64,000 nt of DNA from a bacterium (lineage in GTDB: Bacteria > Planctomycetota > UBA1135 > UBA2386), in the NCBI GenBank assembly GCA_030432695.1, contig JAUILN010000005.1, positions 310,001 through 374,000 on the forward strand, in the 5' to 3' direction. The notes below the pieces were generated by a model, which ran no database searches, had not been told where the DNA came from, and saw nothing but the letters and a program-made list of their open reading frames with translations. Below, piece after piece: positions 7,956 to 16,958 of the stretch; position 1 is the first letter of the stretch; every line of letters begins with the position of its first letter. A program made the position numbers and the translations under genes.

Positions 7956-10900
7956 ATGCCCTCTCTCGCCTCCCCCCGGCTCGGGAACCGGGTGGGCGTC
8001 GTCGCCCTGCTGCTCGGGCTGACCGCGTCCTGCTCGGATCCGTTCAGCGACTCCGGCGCCGGCAGTCGGTCGACGGTCCGCCTGGTCGCCGTCGAGTTCG
8101 GCCGGATCTGTGACGTCTACGCGCAGGACCCGACGGATCCCGGTGGCGCACCCCGGCTGATGGAGCGCGACGTGGTGGTGGGACTCGACGTGCCACCCCC
8201 CTCGGACGTCCCCGTCCAGGCCGCGTCGCCCTACGCCTGGCGACCGCGCGATCCGTTCACCGGTCGACCTCGGCTGCTGATCCGACGCGCCGCCGGCTCC
8301 GCGCAGGCGGACGACCTGCTGGCGCGCGCCCGGCGCGCGCTCGGCTCGCTGCTCCCCCGCGACGACCTGCGCACGGCCCCGCCGGTGCCCTTCGACGCGG
8401 CGTTGGTGCTGCGCTTCGACGCGCCCGTGCCGCTGACGCTCGACGACCTGGCGGCGCGCGACGACCGGGGCGACGTCACCGGACTCGTCAACCACGCCGC
8501 GGTGCAGCTCCTGCGCGACCCCGAGGCCGACGGCGCGCGGCTGCTGCCCTTGCCGGCCAGGATCCTGCCGCGCGGCGATCGGATCGTGGTCGACCCGACC
8601 GTGTCGACCCGGGACGCCAACGCCTGGCAGATCGAAGCCGCCCCGCTCGGATTGCCGCGCGACGATGCAGGCTTCGGGAGCACGCTCCGCGTCGCGCTGC
8701 GCCTCGACGGTCCCGGCGCCTGGCCCGCTGGCACCTTCGACGACTCGAGCCCCGTCGGGACCCTCGACCGCGATCCCGACGACCGACCGGCTTGGACCAC
8801 CTCGCTGCGCATCGCCACCGCGCAGGACGACGACCCGATCCTCGAGCGCGGGTCACTCCCCGACCGATCCCCGCCCCGACTGCTCGCCGCCCGCAGCGCC
8901 CGCCTCGCGCGCGTCGAGCCGCATCCCGACTCCGCCGCGCGCGCGATCGTGCAGATCGACAACGCGGGCCCCGTAGCCCTGCACGTCGCGGCGGCGGACC
9001 AGCTCCGGCTCCGTGACCCTCGCGGCAACCTGCTCGGCGACAGCATGGTCCTGCAGGTGCTCGCCGCGGATGAAAACACCGCGCGGCTCGAGATCGAAGC
9101 CCTGGCGGCGCTCGCCGACGTGGATCCCAGCGACGATCCCGATCTGCCGGACGACCCCGTCGCCCGCCGCGACCACGTGCTCGCGAACGGCGGCCGGATC
9201 GAGCTGCTGCACGCTTGGAATCCCGCGGTCGACCCACCCGCCACGGTGCTCGTCACCGAAGGTGGCGGTACCGCGATGCCGGGCGCGACCGATTCGCTGC
9301 GCGCGCTCTCGCCATTCACGCGGTTCTCGCTGCGCTTCGACCAACCGATCGATCCGGCGACCGTCCGCCCGCTCGACACGTTCTTCGTGGCGACCCGCGA
9401 CGTCTTCGACGAGCCGGCCCTGGTCGACGACCTGGTGACCGCGCTCGGCGGCGATCCGGCCCGCGCCCATCTCCCTCGGCTCATCACGCCCCACCTGGTC
9501 GCATCGCGCGCCCGCGCCGTCGACCCGGCGACCTGGTCGATCGAACCGGTGCTCGGGCTCTACCTCGACGACGCGATGCGCGACCTGTTCGCCGCCGACC
9601 CGGAAGCGGCGCGGCGCTACGACTACGTGGTCCACGTCCTGGGTGGCGCCGCCGGGATCCGCGACCACGCCGGCAATCCGCTCGCACTACCCGATGCATC
9701 CGGAGAGGCGACGTTCCGGGTCGCGCTCGACCTGCGCCGCGCCGCCGACGGCACCGCGCTGCAGCCCGACAACCGCGTGGTCCACGTGGTACGGCGTTTC
9801 GACGACCCCGACGAAGATCCGAGACCCTCGCCGTTCCTGCCCGACGAGACTCCGGGCGACGGGAACCTGCACGGCAGCCGTTCGATCCCCGACCTGTTCG
9901 GCGCGGTCTGGCACGGCCACGGGCGCGTGCACGCGCGAGCGACCACTCGCAGCAACCACTTCGTGGACGATCTCAATCAAGCGCCCCTGCCGAGCACCGT
10001 CGACCGGACCGGTCCCTGTCCGAGCGTGATCGCCGGTGAAGCCCTCTACACCGACCGCACGGCGCGCGCTGCCTTCGGGCCCGGCCTGTCCACGCCGCTG
10101 AACCAGGCCGGTGCCCGCAGCCAGTTCGTCTACCGCGAGCACGACCTCGGGCTGTCGTTCACCGATCCGCACGACCTCGACCTCGACGTCGAGCAGATCT
10201 ACTGGGTCGCGAAGGCCAGCGACGGCAACCCGGGTGCCGACACCTTCGGTCCGACCCGCCTCGACCTGGGCCATTCCGAACGCCGCCCCGAGCCCTGCAT
10301 CGGCCAGAGCAGCAACCGTCCGGAGTTCCCGCAGTCGGGACTGGTGCAGACGTTCGCCGACAACTACGCCGCCGACGTCGACCCGCGCAGCGGCCAGGTG
10401 GCACCCGGCCCCGCGCCCCACGTCGCCTTCGCCACCGAGCGACTCGTGGTCGACGTCGCGCGTGGCGTACCGGCCCCGACGGGTGACCATCGCTACCTGC
10501 CGCTGCCGGAGTTCGAGCGGCCGCTGTTCACGTTCCGCGACCAGCGGCTCGAGGTGCAGGGCGATCGCAACGGCAGGGGCTCCGACGTCCGCAACGCGAA
10601 CCAGATCGCCTTCGACTACCTGCGGTCGCCGTACGGCGGCGGCCTCGGCGAGACGCGGACGGACGAGGGCGTCGAGTACCTGCCGACCTGGAGCGCCTTC
10701 GAGCAGTTCGGCATCCGCTCCACCTCGGCACGGGACGACCGCAGCGGCGGCGGGCTCGGCGCGATCGCGCTGCCGCTGTTGCTCGACTGGCGGGTGCTGC
10801 CGATCCCCGACGACCCGGAGCAGGCGAGCTGGCCGGGCCCCGGCGGACCCGAGTGTCCGTTCTACCGAGGCCCCGCAGACCTCGCGTTCGGCCGGCTGGG

Positions 10901-11720
10901 CGCCGCGGCCTCGGTGGCGACGACCTGCGCACCGAGCCCGGCGTTCCGCGCCTACTCCACCGGCTTCGTCGGCGACGACCAGACGCCGCGGCAGGATCTC
11001 CAGCCCCAGGACGAAGCCTGGTTCACCGCCCGCGGCGGATTCACGCCGAACGGCGCGGTCACGCTCCCCACCGACAACACCGTGCCGTGGATCCGCGTCG
11101 ACTTCCTGGCCCGGCGCAGCGTCGCGACTGCCGGGCTGGTCGATCTCTTCGATCCGCACCGCCGCGCCGGCACACCGCTGCCGCCGGACCCGCGGCTGGG
11201 TCCCTTCTTCGAGACCGACGCACCGCGGCTGCCGCCCGGGCTGCGGATCCGACCGCGCTTCGTGATCGACGGCCCGAGCCCCGCCCACACCGGCCGCATC
11301 GAGGCCGAGTTCCGCGCCACCGGCCCGGTCGACCCGGAGCCCTGGCGGTTCGCGCAGCTGACCGACGTCCCGGCCGAACTCCGGCCTACGCCGACCAACG
11401 TGGCGCTCGACCCGCGGATCGCCGGTGACTGCTGGCTGCGCAAGTACGACGACCGCACCGACCCCGGCAGCGGCCGGGCGCGCGACCACTGGACGTATCC
11501 CTACCACCAGAACGTGACGACCGCGGTCGGCGACCTGGACCTGCTGTTCGATCAGGGTTTCCTCGACCGCTTCGCCGGCCCCCACGAGACCTTCGGTCCG
11601 CGCGACCTCCGCTCGCTGCACTGGCGGCTGGTGTTCGAGAACGGCGAGGTCGACGGGTTTCCGCTGGCTCCCAGCCTCGACGGCGTGGCGCTGGTCTATC
11701 GCATCGAAGCCGCTCGATAG
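7956..11720 (+). CDS. Giant lipoprotein, first of a tandem paralogous pair
   Basis: The protein has 1,254 residues with a signal peptide ending in LLLGLTASC, a near-lipobox that predicts a lipid-anchored envelope protein. Residues about 450-575 form the clearest conserved block: SPFTRFSLRFDQPIDPATV, a typical opening of bacterial Ig-like (Big_5 or SbsA) domains, then FFVATRD, LVDDLVTALGGDPARA and YLDDAMRD. Further blocks shared with the neighbour are FTFRDQRLEVQG and VDLFDPHRRAG. No catalytic motif was found. It lies 43 bases after the FAD oxidoreductase and 45 bases before its paralogue, so the three are probably co-transcribed. A structural or substrate-handling role at the cell surface is a guess. 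The start is the ATG at 7956; the open frame upstream is antisense-like shadow of the oxidoreductase. Confidence 0.8.
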   Translation: MPSLASPRLGNRVGVVALLLGLTASCSDPFSDSGAGSRSTVRLVAVEFGRICDVYAQDPTDPGGAPRLMERDVVVGLDVPPPSDVPVQAASPYAWRPRDPFTGRPRLLIRRAAGSAQADDLLARARRALGSLLPRDDLRTAPPVPFDAALVLRFDAPVPLTLDDLAARDDRGDVTGLVNHAAVQLLRDPEADGARLLPLPARILPRGDRIVVDPTVSTRDANAWQIEAAPLGLPRDDAGFGSTLRVALRLDGPGAWPAGTFDDSSPVGTLDRDPDDRPAWTTSLRIATAQDDDPILERGSLPDRSPPRLLAARSARLARVEPHPDSAARAIVQIDNAGPVALHVAAADQLRLRDPRGNLLGDSMVLQVLAADENTARLEIEALAALADVDPSDDPDLPDDPVARRDHVLANGGRIELLHAWNPAVDPPATVLVTEGGGTAMPGATDSLRALSPFTRFSLRFDQPIDPATVRPLDTFFVATRDVFDEPALVDDLVTALGGDPARAHLPRLITPHLVASRARAVDPATWSIEPVLGLYLDDAMRDLFAADPEAARRYDYVVHVLGGAAGIRDHAGNPLALPDASGEATFRVALDLRRAADGTALQPDNRVVHVVRRFDDPDEDPRPSPFLPDETPGDGNLHGSRSIPDLFGAVWHGHGRVHARATTRSNHFVDDLNQAPLPSTVDRTGPCPSVIAGEALYTDRTARAAFGPGLSTPLNQAGARSQFVYREHDLGLSFTDPHDLDLDVEQIYWVAKASDGNPGADTFGPTRLDLGHSERRPEPCIGQSSNRPEFPQSGLVQTFADNYAADVDPRSGQVAPGPAPHVAFATERLVVDVARGVPAPTGDHRYLPLPEFERPLFTFRDQRLEVQGDRNGRGSDVRNANQIAFDYLRSPYGGGLGETRTDEGVEYLPTWSAFEQFGIRSTSARDDRSGGGLGAIALPLLLDWRVLPIPDDPEQASWPGPGGPECPFYRGPADLAFGRLGAAASVATTCAPSPAFRAYSTGFVGDDQTPRQDLQPQDEAWFTARGGFTPNGAVTLPTDNTVPWIRVDFLARRSVATAGLVDLFDPHRRAGTPLPPDPRLGPFFETDAPRLPPGLRIRPRFVIDGPSPAHTGRIEAEFRATGPVDPEPWRFAQLTDVPAELRPTPTNVALDPRIAGDCWLRKYDDRTDPGSGRARDHWTYPYHQNVTTAVGDLDLLFDQGFLDRFAGPHETFGPRDLRSLHWRLVFENGEVDGFPLAPSLDGVALVYRIEAAR

Positions 11721-11765
11721 CGGCTCCCCGTGACCCACCGCCCGGGCGACACTAAGCAACCCGCC

Positions 11766-14700
11766 ATGCTCGTCCCTCCTCCTTCGCGTCGTGGCCCGCG
11801 CCCACGCGCGGCCGTCGCCCTCGGCCTGCTGCTCGCCTGGGCCTCCGCCTGCAGCGACGGCTCCGGCACACCCGCGGCCCTGCGCGCCGCGCCGACCCTC
11901 GTGGACGTCGAGTTCGGACGGCTCTGCGACGTCTACGCCGAGCCACCCGGCGACCCACTGGGCCAACCGGTGTTGCTGGCCCGCGACGTGCTGGTCGGCC
12001 CCCGGGTGCCGCCGCCCGGCGGTCCGGTCCAGGACGCGTCGCCGTTCACATGGCGCAGCCGCGATCCGCTGACCCTCCGCCAGCGCCTGCTGATCCGCCG
12101 CCCCGCCGGTTCGGCCTCGGCGGTCGAGCTGTACGAACGGATCGACCAGGACCTGCCGAGCGCGGTCCACCTGCGCGACGACCTGCACGCAACGATCCCC
12201 GGCGTGCCGCGCGATGCCGCACTGCGGCTCCGGTTCGACGGCGCAGCACCCATCTCGCTCGACGAACTGGTGACCCGCGACGCCGAGGGCCGGATCACCG
12301 GACTGGTGAACCGCAGCGCGATCCAACTCCTGCACGACCCGGACGCGGACGGCGAGGACCAGGCGCCGCTGCACGCGCGGATCCTGCCGCGCGGCAGCGA
12401 GGTCGTGATCGATCCGGTGGTGTCGCCGCGCGACGGCGACGGCTGGCAGATCCCGGCCGCGCCCCTAGGCCTGCCCCGCGGCGCGGGCCGCTCGATCCAC
12501 GACCTCGCGATCGCGCTGCGGCTCGAGGGACCCGGCGCGTTGCCCCGCGGCGTGGACCAGGCGGGTCCGGTGGGCCGGATCGGCGCGGACCCCGATGGGC
12601 AAACGGCGCTGCTGGTGCCGCTCAGGATCGCGACCGCGGACGAGTCCGACGGCCTGCTCCGCGGCGGGGTCCTGGCCGACGACTCCGCCCCCCGACTGCT
12701 CGCCGTGCAATCGACCGTGCTGGCCCGTGCGGAATCCGCGGCCGGCCGGCCAGCTCGCGCGGTGGTCACGCTGCTCACCACCAACGCCACGGCGCCGCGC
12801 GCGGAGGTCGGCGACCGGCTGCTGGTGGGCGGCGCAGGTGGGATTCCGGTGGGCGACTGCGAGGTGCTGGCGGTGCTCGGACGCGACGCAGACTCGGTCG
12901 AGCTGGAGGTCCAGGCCCTCGCCGGCCTCGTCGACCTCGACCCGCGCCGCCTGCCGGGCTTCCCGTCGGACCGAGAGACCTTGCGAGCCTGGCTCGTCAA
13001 TCGCGTGGCCGGACACGTCGAGCTGCTGACGGTCTACGACCCGACGACCGACCCCGCGCACGCGGTGCTCGGCACGATCGACTCCCGGCTGCCCGACGAC
13101 GACCAGGAGCCACTGCGCGAACTCTCGCCGTTCACCGGCTTCGTCCTGCGCTTCAGCGAGCCGCTCGATCCGGACAGCGTCCGCCCACTGGACAACTTCT
13201 TCGTCGCGACGCGCGACCTGTTCGACGAGCAGGGGTTGGTCGACGACCTGGTGACGGCACTGGGCGGCGATCCCGCGCGGGCCAATCTCGCGAAGCTCCG
13301 CACCCCGCACCTGGTCGCGTCACGCGCCGCGGCTCTCGACCCGACCACCTGGCGGATCGAGCCGATCCTCGGGATGTACCTGGACGACGCGATGCGCGAC
13401 GCGTTCGCCGCCGACCCGGACGACGCGCGCCGCTTCGATTCCTTCGTCCACGTGCTCCGCGGAATCGGTGGTATCACCGATCCCGCGGGCAACCCGCTCA
13501 CCTGGCAGGGCGACGACGACCGACTGGTGTTCCGCATCGGCCTCGACCTGCGCCGCGACGCCCAGGGCTTCCCGCTGCAGCCCGACAACCGGGTGGTCCA
13601 CGTGGTCCGCCGCTTCGACGACATCGACGAGGATCCGCGGCCCTCGCCGTTCCTTGCCGAAGAGACGCCCCGCACCGACGGCCCGCCGGCGGCACAGCCC
13701 GTTGCCGACCTGTTCGGTGCCGGTCTCGCGAGCGGCGGACGGTTCGAGGCGCGCGCCACCGGACGCCGCAGTCGCTACGTCGACCCCTGGAACCAGGCGC
13801 CGCTCCCCCGCACGGACGGCACCGTCGGTCCGTGTCCGCCGATGTTCGAAGGCGAGGGGACCACGGTCCAACGCAGCGCAGCACAGCTGTTCGGCACGCC
13901 GCTCGGCACGCCCTGGAACCACTCCGGGACGCGGCAGCAGGTCGCCTACCGCGAGATCGACCTCGGGCTGTCGCTCGAGGATCCGAACGAGTTCGACCTC
14001 GACGTGGAAGCGGTGTTCTGGGCCTTCGTCGGTAGCGACGGACTCGCGACCGCCGACGTCTTCGAGCAGATGACCTTGCAGCTCGGTCACTCCGAGTTCC
14101 GACCCGAGCCCTGCCTCGGCAGCTTCTCGGGGCTCCCGGTGATGCCGAGTTCGGGTCTCGGTCCGGTGTTCGCGGACAACTACGTCGCCGACACAGACCT
14201 GGTCTCGGGCACGCCGCAGGCACCCGCGCCACACCAGGCCTTCACGCCCCAACGGTTCACGATCGACGGACTGACCACGCGGGCCGCGCCTTCCGGCGAG
14301 AACGTCCACTACCACCCGCTGCCGCCCTTCGAGGAGCCGCTGTTCACGTTCCGCGACCAACGCCTCGACGTGCAGGGCGGGAACATCGGCACGGGCTCCG
14401 ACGTGCTGAATCCCCAGCGCAGCGCACCCGACTACCTGCAGTCGCCCTTCGGCGGCGGGCTGGGTGCTCGGATCACCGCCACCGGCGACGCCGTGCTGCC
14501 GACCTGGTCGACCTACCGCAGCTTCTCGCTGGCGCAGAACGTGCGCCTCGATGGCAGCACCGGCGGCTCGCTGACCGCGGTCGCCCTGCCGCTGTTGGTG
14601 GACTGGTGGGTGTGGCCCGACGGTGCCGACGAACGCGCCGACTGGTCCGGCGGGCCAATCGCGGAGTGCGGCCAGTACCGGGGGCCCGGCGACATCTCCG

Positions 14701-15524
14701 GATCGGTGGTCGGCCTGGCGGTGTCGTTGAGCAACACCTGCGACCGCACTCCGAACTTCCGGGCCTTCTCGGGCGGCTGGATCGGCAGCGATCAACGTCC
14801 GTCGGTCGCGATCCGCCCCGGGGATCCACAGTGGGATCGCGCGGCCGGCGGGTACACCCCGACCGGTAGCCGCACCAGCTCGAGCATGGACAACACCGTG
14901 CCGTGGACGCGCATCGACTTCCTCACCCGTCGCAGCGTGGTGACCGCCGGCCTGGTCGATCTGTTCGATCCGCACCGTCGCGAGGGCAGCCCCCTGACCG
15001 CCGACCCGAGACTCGGACCGTACATCGATCCGACCGCGACTCGTCTGCCCGCCGGCGTACGTCTCCGGCCGACCTTCGAGCTGTTCGGCGTCCGCACACC
15101 GAACGAGGGCGCGGCGTCGGTCGAGTTCCGCGCCACCGGGCCGGTCGATCCCGATCCCTGGCGGTTCCCCGTCCTCGAAGCGCCGGCGAGCCTCAGGCCC
15201 AGCCGCCACAACGTGGTCCTCGACCCGCGCATCGCCGGGGACTGCGCGTTGCGCAAGTTCGACGACCGCAGCGGCGGCAGCGGCCCGCGCAACCACTGGA
15301 CGCACCCCTACCACCGCAATGTCACCGCAACCACCGACTCGATCCACGGGCTGTTCGACGATGCGTTCCTGGCACCGCACCGGGGCAGCTCCGACGCGTT
15401 CGGCCCGCGGGACGTGCGCATGCTGCACTGGCGGTTCCTGTTCCAGAACGGCTGGGAAGACGGTTACCCGGTCGCGCCCTCGATCGACGGCACCGCGCTG
15501 GTCTATCGCCTCGAGCCGGAGTGA
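11766..15524 (+). CDS. Giant lipoprotein, second of a tandem paralogous pair
   Basis: The protein has 1,252 residues and aligns with the preceding gene product from end to end. Shared blocks appear in the same order: VEFGRLCDVYAEPP near the N-terminus, SPFTGFVLRFSEPLDPDSV, LVDDLVTALGGDPARA, HVVRRFDDIDEDPRPSPFL, FTFRDQRLDVQG, VDLFDPHRREG and GTALVYRLEPE at the end. The signal peptide ends in LAWASAC, a plausible lipoprotein processing site. The ATG at 11766 is chosen; a GTG 12 codons earlier is possible. The similarity shows a tandem duplication followed by considerable divergence. Function is unknown. The gene ends 15 bases from the convergent dehydrogenase gene. Confidence 0.8.
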   Translation: MLVPPPSRRGPRPRAAVALGLLLAWASACSDGSGTPAALRAAPTLVDVEFGRLCDVYAEPPGDPLGQPVLLARDVLVGPRVPPPGGPVQDASPFTWRSRDPLTLRQRLLIRRPAGSASAVELYERIDQDLPSAVHLRDDLHATIPGVPRDAALRLRFDGAAPISLDELVTRDAEGRITGLVNRSAIQLLHDPDADGEDQAPLHARILPRGSEVVIDPVVSPRDGDGWQIPAAPLGLPRGAGRSIHDLAIALRLEGPGALPRGVDQAGPVGRIGADPDGQTALLVPLRIATADESDGLLRGGVLADDSAPRLLAVQSTVLARAESAAGRPARAVVTLLTTNATAPRAEVGDRLLVGGAGGIPVGDCEVLAVLGRDADSVELEVQALAGLVDLDPRRLPGFPSDRETLRAWLVNRVAGHVELLTVYDPTTDPAHAVLGTIDSRLPDDDQEPLRELSPFTGFVLRFSEPLDPDSVRPLDNFFVATRDLFDEQGLVDDLVTALGGDPARANLAKLRTPHLVASRAAALDPTTWRIEPILGMYLDDAMRDAFAADPDDARRFDSFVHVLRGIGGITDPAGNPLTWQGDDDRLVFRIGLDLRRDAQGFPLQPDNRVVHVVRRFDDIDEDPRPSPFLAEETPRTDGPPAAQPVADLFGAGLASGGRFEARATGRRSRYVDPWNQAPLPRTDGTVGPCPPMFEGEGTTVQRSAAQLFGTPLGTPWNHSGTRQQVAYREIDLGLSLEDPNEFDLDVEAVFWAFVGSDGLATADVFEQMTLQLGHSEFRPEPCLGSFSGLPVMPSSGLGPVFADNYVADTDLVSGTPQAPAPHQAFTPQRFTIDGLTTRAAPSGENVHYHPLPPFEEPLFTFRDQRLDVQGGNIGTGSDVLNPQRSAPDYLQSPFGGGLGARITATGDAVLPTWSTYRSFSLAQNVRLDGSTGGSLTAVALPLLVDWWVWPDGADERADWSGGPIAECGQYRGPGDISGSVVGLAVSLSNTCDRTPNFRAFSGGWIGSDQRPSVAIRPGDPQWDRAAGGYTPTGSRTSSSMDNTVPWTRIDFLTRRSVVTAGLVDLFDPHRREGSPLTADPRLGPYIDPTATRLPAGVRLRPTFELFGVRTPNEGAASVEFRATGPVDPDPWRFPVLEAPASLRPSRHNVVLDPRIAGDCALRKFDDRSGGSGPRNHWTHPYHRNVTATTDSIHGLFDDAFLAPHRGSSDAFGPRDVRMLHWRFLFQNGWEDGYPVAPSIDGTALVYRLEPE

Positions 15525-15539
15525 CGGCTCGCGAGGGGA

Positions 15540-16958
15540 TCAGCCGGGGTGCTCGACCAGCACTTTGACCACGTCTCGGCCGCGCGCCGCGTCGAACGCC
15601 GCGGCCAGCTGGTCGGCCGGGTAGCGACGGTCGATCATCACCTCGCCCAGGTCGCGGAGCAGTGGATCGGCCTGCAGCAGGTCGAGGGCCCGCACGAAGT
15701 CGCCACAGCGGCTGCTGCTCAATCGAAGGCCCCGTTCGGACACGGCGATCGCCAACGCGGAATCCGCGGCACCCCGTTCGCGGACCAGGATCTGACCGGT
15801 CGGCCGCACCGCGGCCCGTGGCTCGCCGGCGAAGGGCCGGATCACCGCGTCGACTTCGTCGAAACGATCGACCACCACGGTATGGGCACCGACGACGCAA
15901 CCGTTGCCGGCAGCACCGACATCGGCGTCACACGCTGCCTGCGGACTCGGGTAGCGCTCGACTCCTGCCTCGAGCTTCCAATCGACCGGCGGCTCGGCCG
16001 ACGACAGCCAGACCACCCGGCCGCGCGGCCGCACCGCACCGGGTTCGAGGCGCGCGATCGACAGCTCGTCGACCACGAACGCGGTGGGATCACCGAGACC
16101 CGCGGCCGGACGACCGTGGGTCGACTTCAGGTGGACCTCGCGGCGCGCGAGCCGTAGCGCGGTGGCGAGGCCGGCCGGCGAACCGGTGGTGTCGAACACC
16201 ACGTCGAACGACGCGTCGGGCAACGGCGCGCCCTCGTCGCCGTCGACGACCTCGACCCGGTCGGCGCCGACCCGCAGCTGCAGGTCGGCCAGCGCCGTAC
16301 GACGGATGATCGCGGTGATCGTGCAGGATAGCTCCCGGCGATGCGTCGCACTTGCCAGGGCCGCGACCAGCAGGGTGCCCAGGCGCCGCGGGCCGAGCAC
16401 CGCGATCCGGTCGCCGGGGCGCAGCACGGTCCGCTCCACCGCGCGCAGCGCCGCGGCGAAGGGTTCGACCAGCGCCGCGGTCGCGGTCGGCAGGTCGTCG
16501 GGCACGGGCACCAGCGCGTGCCGCGGCGCCAGGAACCGCGGACCGAAGCCACCCGGCAGATCGTGGATGCCGACCACCAGCCGCTCGCGGCAATGGCGGT
16601 GCAGGTCGGTCGTGCAGTCGCTGCAACCCGGTCGGGGCGCGCCGCGGGCCGCGGGCGAGGCGTTGATCTCGACCACGAAGCGTCGCCCGTGCGAATCGCA
16701 CGCCACCATCTCGTGGCCGACCACCTGCGGCAGGCGGAACGGCAGGTGGATCCGGTCCAGGTCGGTCGAGCAGACTCCGCACGCCACGGTCTCGAGTGGC
16801 TCGTAGCCGGGCCCGAGGCGCAGCCACTCGGCGCCATTGCGCTCGATCCGCCAACCGTCCGCGGCACAGCCGGCGAACCGCAGGGCCACCGGGGCGAAGC
16901 CGCCGTCGGCCTGCAGTTCCAGCGCTTCGAACGAGAGGTCGTGTGGGGCGTCGGTCAC
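15540..16958 (-). CDS. Zinc-type alcohol dehydrogenase-like protein (MDR superfamily), atypical
   Basis: The protein has 472 residues, about 100 longer than ordinary medium-chain dehydrogenases. Catalytic-zinc residues are present: Cys60 in CGVCSTDLDRIH, His82-Glu83 in GHEM, and Glu165 in VEPFA. The structural-zinc lobe keeps three cysteines (Cys112, Cys115, Cys123); the position of the usual first cysteine is Arg109. The nucleotide-binding loop reads VLGPRRLG rather than GxGxxG, so cofactor choice is uncertain. The extra length lies after the Rossmann part, with VVDELSIARLEPGAV and a glucose-dehydrogenase-like tail. The GTG start at 16958 overlaps the stop of the upstream membrane-protein gene as GTGA. 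It probably oxidises or reduces a sugar or alcohol made or modified by its neighbours. Confidence 0.8.
   Translation of the reverse strand: MTDAPHDLSFEALELQADGGFAPVALRFAGCAADGWRIERNGAEWLRLGPGYEPLETVACGVCSTDLDRIHLPFRLPQVVGHEMVACDSHGRRFVVEINASPAARGAPRPGCSDCTTDLHRHCRERLVVGIHDLPGGFGPRFLAPRHALVPVPDDLPTATAALVEPFAAALRAVERTVLRPGDRIAVLGPRRLGTLLVAALASATHRRELSCTITAIIRRTALADLQLRVGADRVEVVDGDEGAPLPDASFDVVFDTTGSPAGLATALRLARREVHLKSTHGRPAAGLGDPTAFVVDELSIARLEPGAVRPRGRVVWLSSAEPPVDWKLEAGVERYPSPQAACDADVGAAGNGCVVGAHTVVVDRFDEVDAVIRPFAGEPRAAVRPTGQILVRERGAADSALAIAVSERGLRLSSSRCGDFVRALDLLQADPLLRDLGEVMIDRRYPADQLAAAFDAARGRDVVKVLVEHPG

Noticed and set aside
5048..7957. A long open minus-strand frame of about 970 codons opposite the FAD oxidoreductase
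   Set aside because: Only its 3' end (from 5746) shows hydrolase motifs. The rest is compositionally biased Arg/Val/His/Gln sequence, as expected for the antisense of a GC-rich gene.
9687..12374. A minus-strand frame of about 895 codons opposite the lipoprotein pair
   Set aside because: It crosses the boundary between the two paralogues and has no domain, so it is bias rather than a gene.
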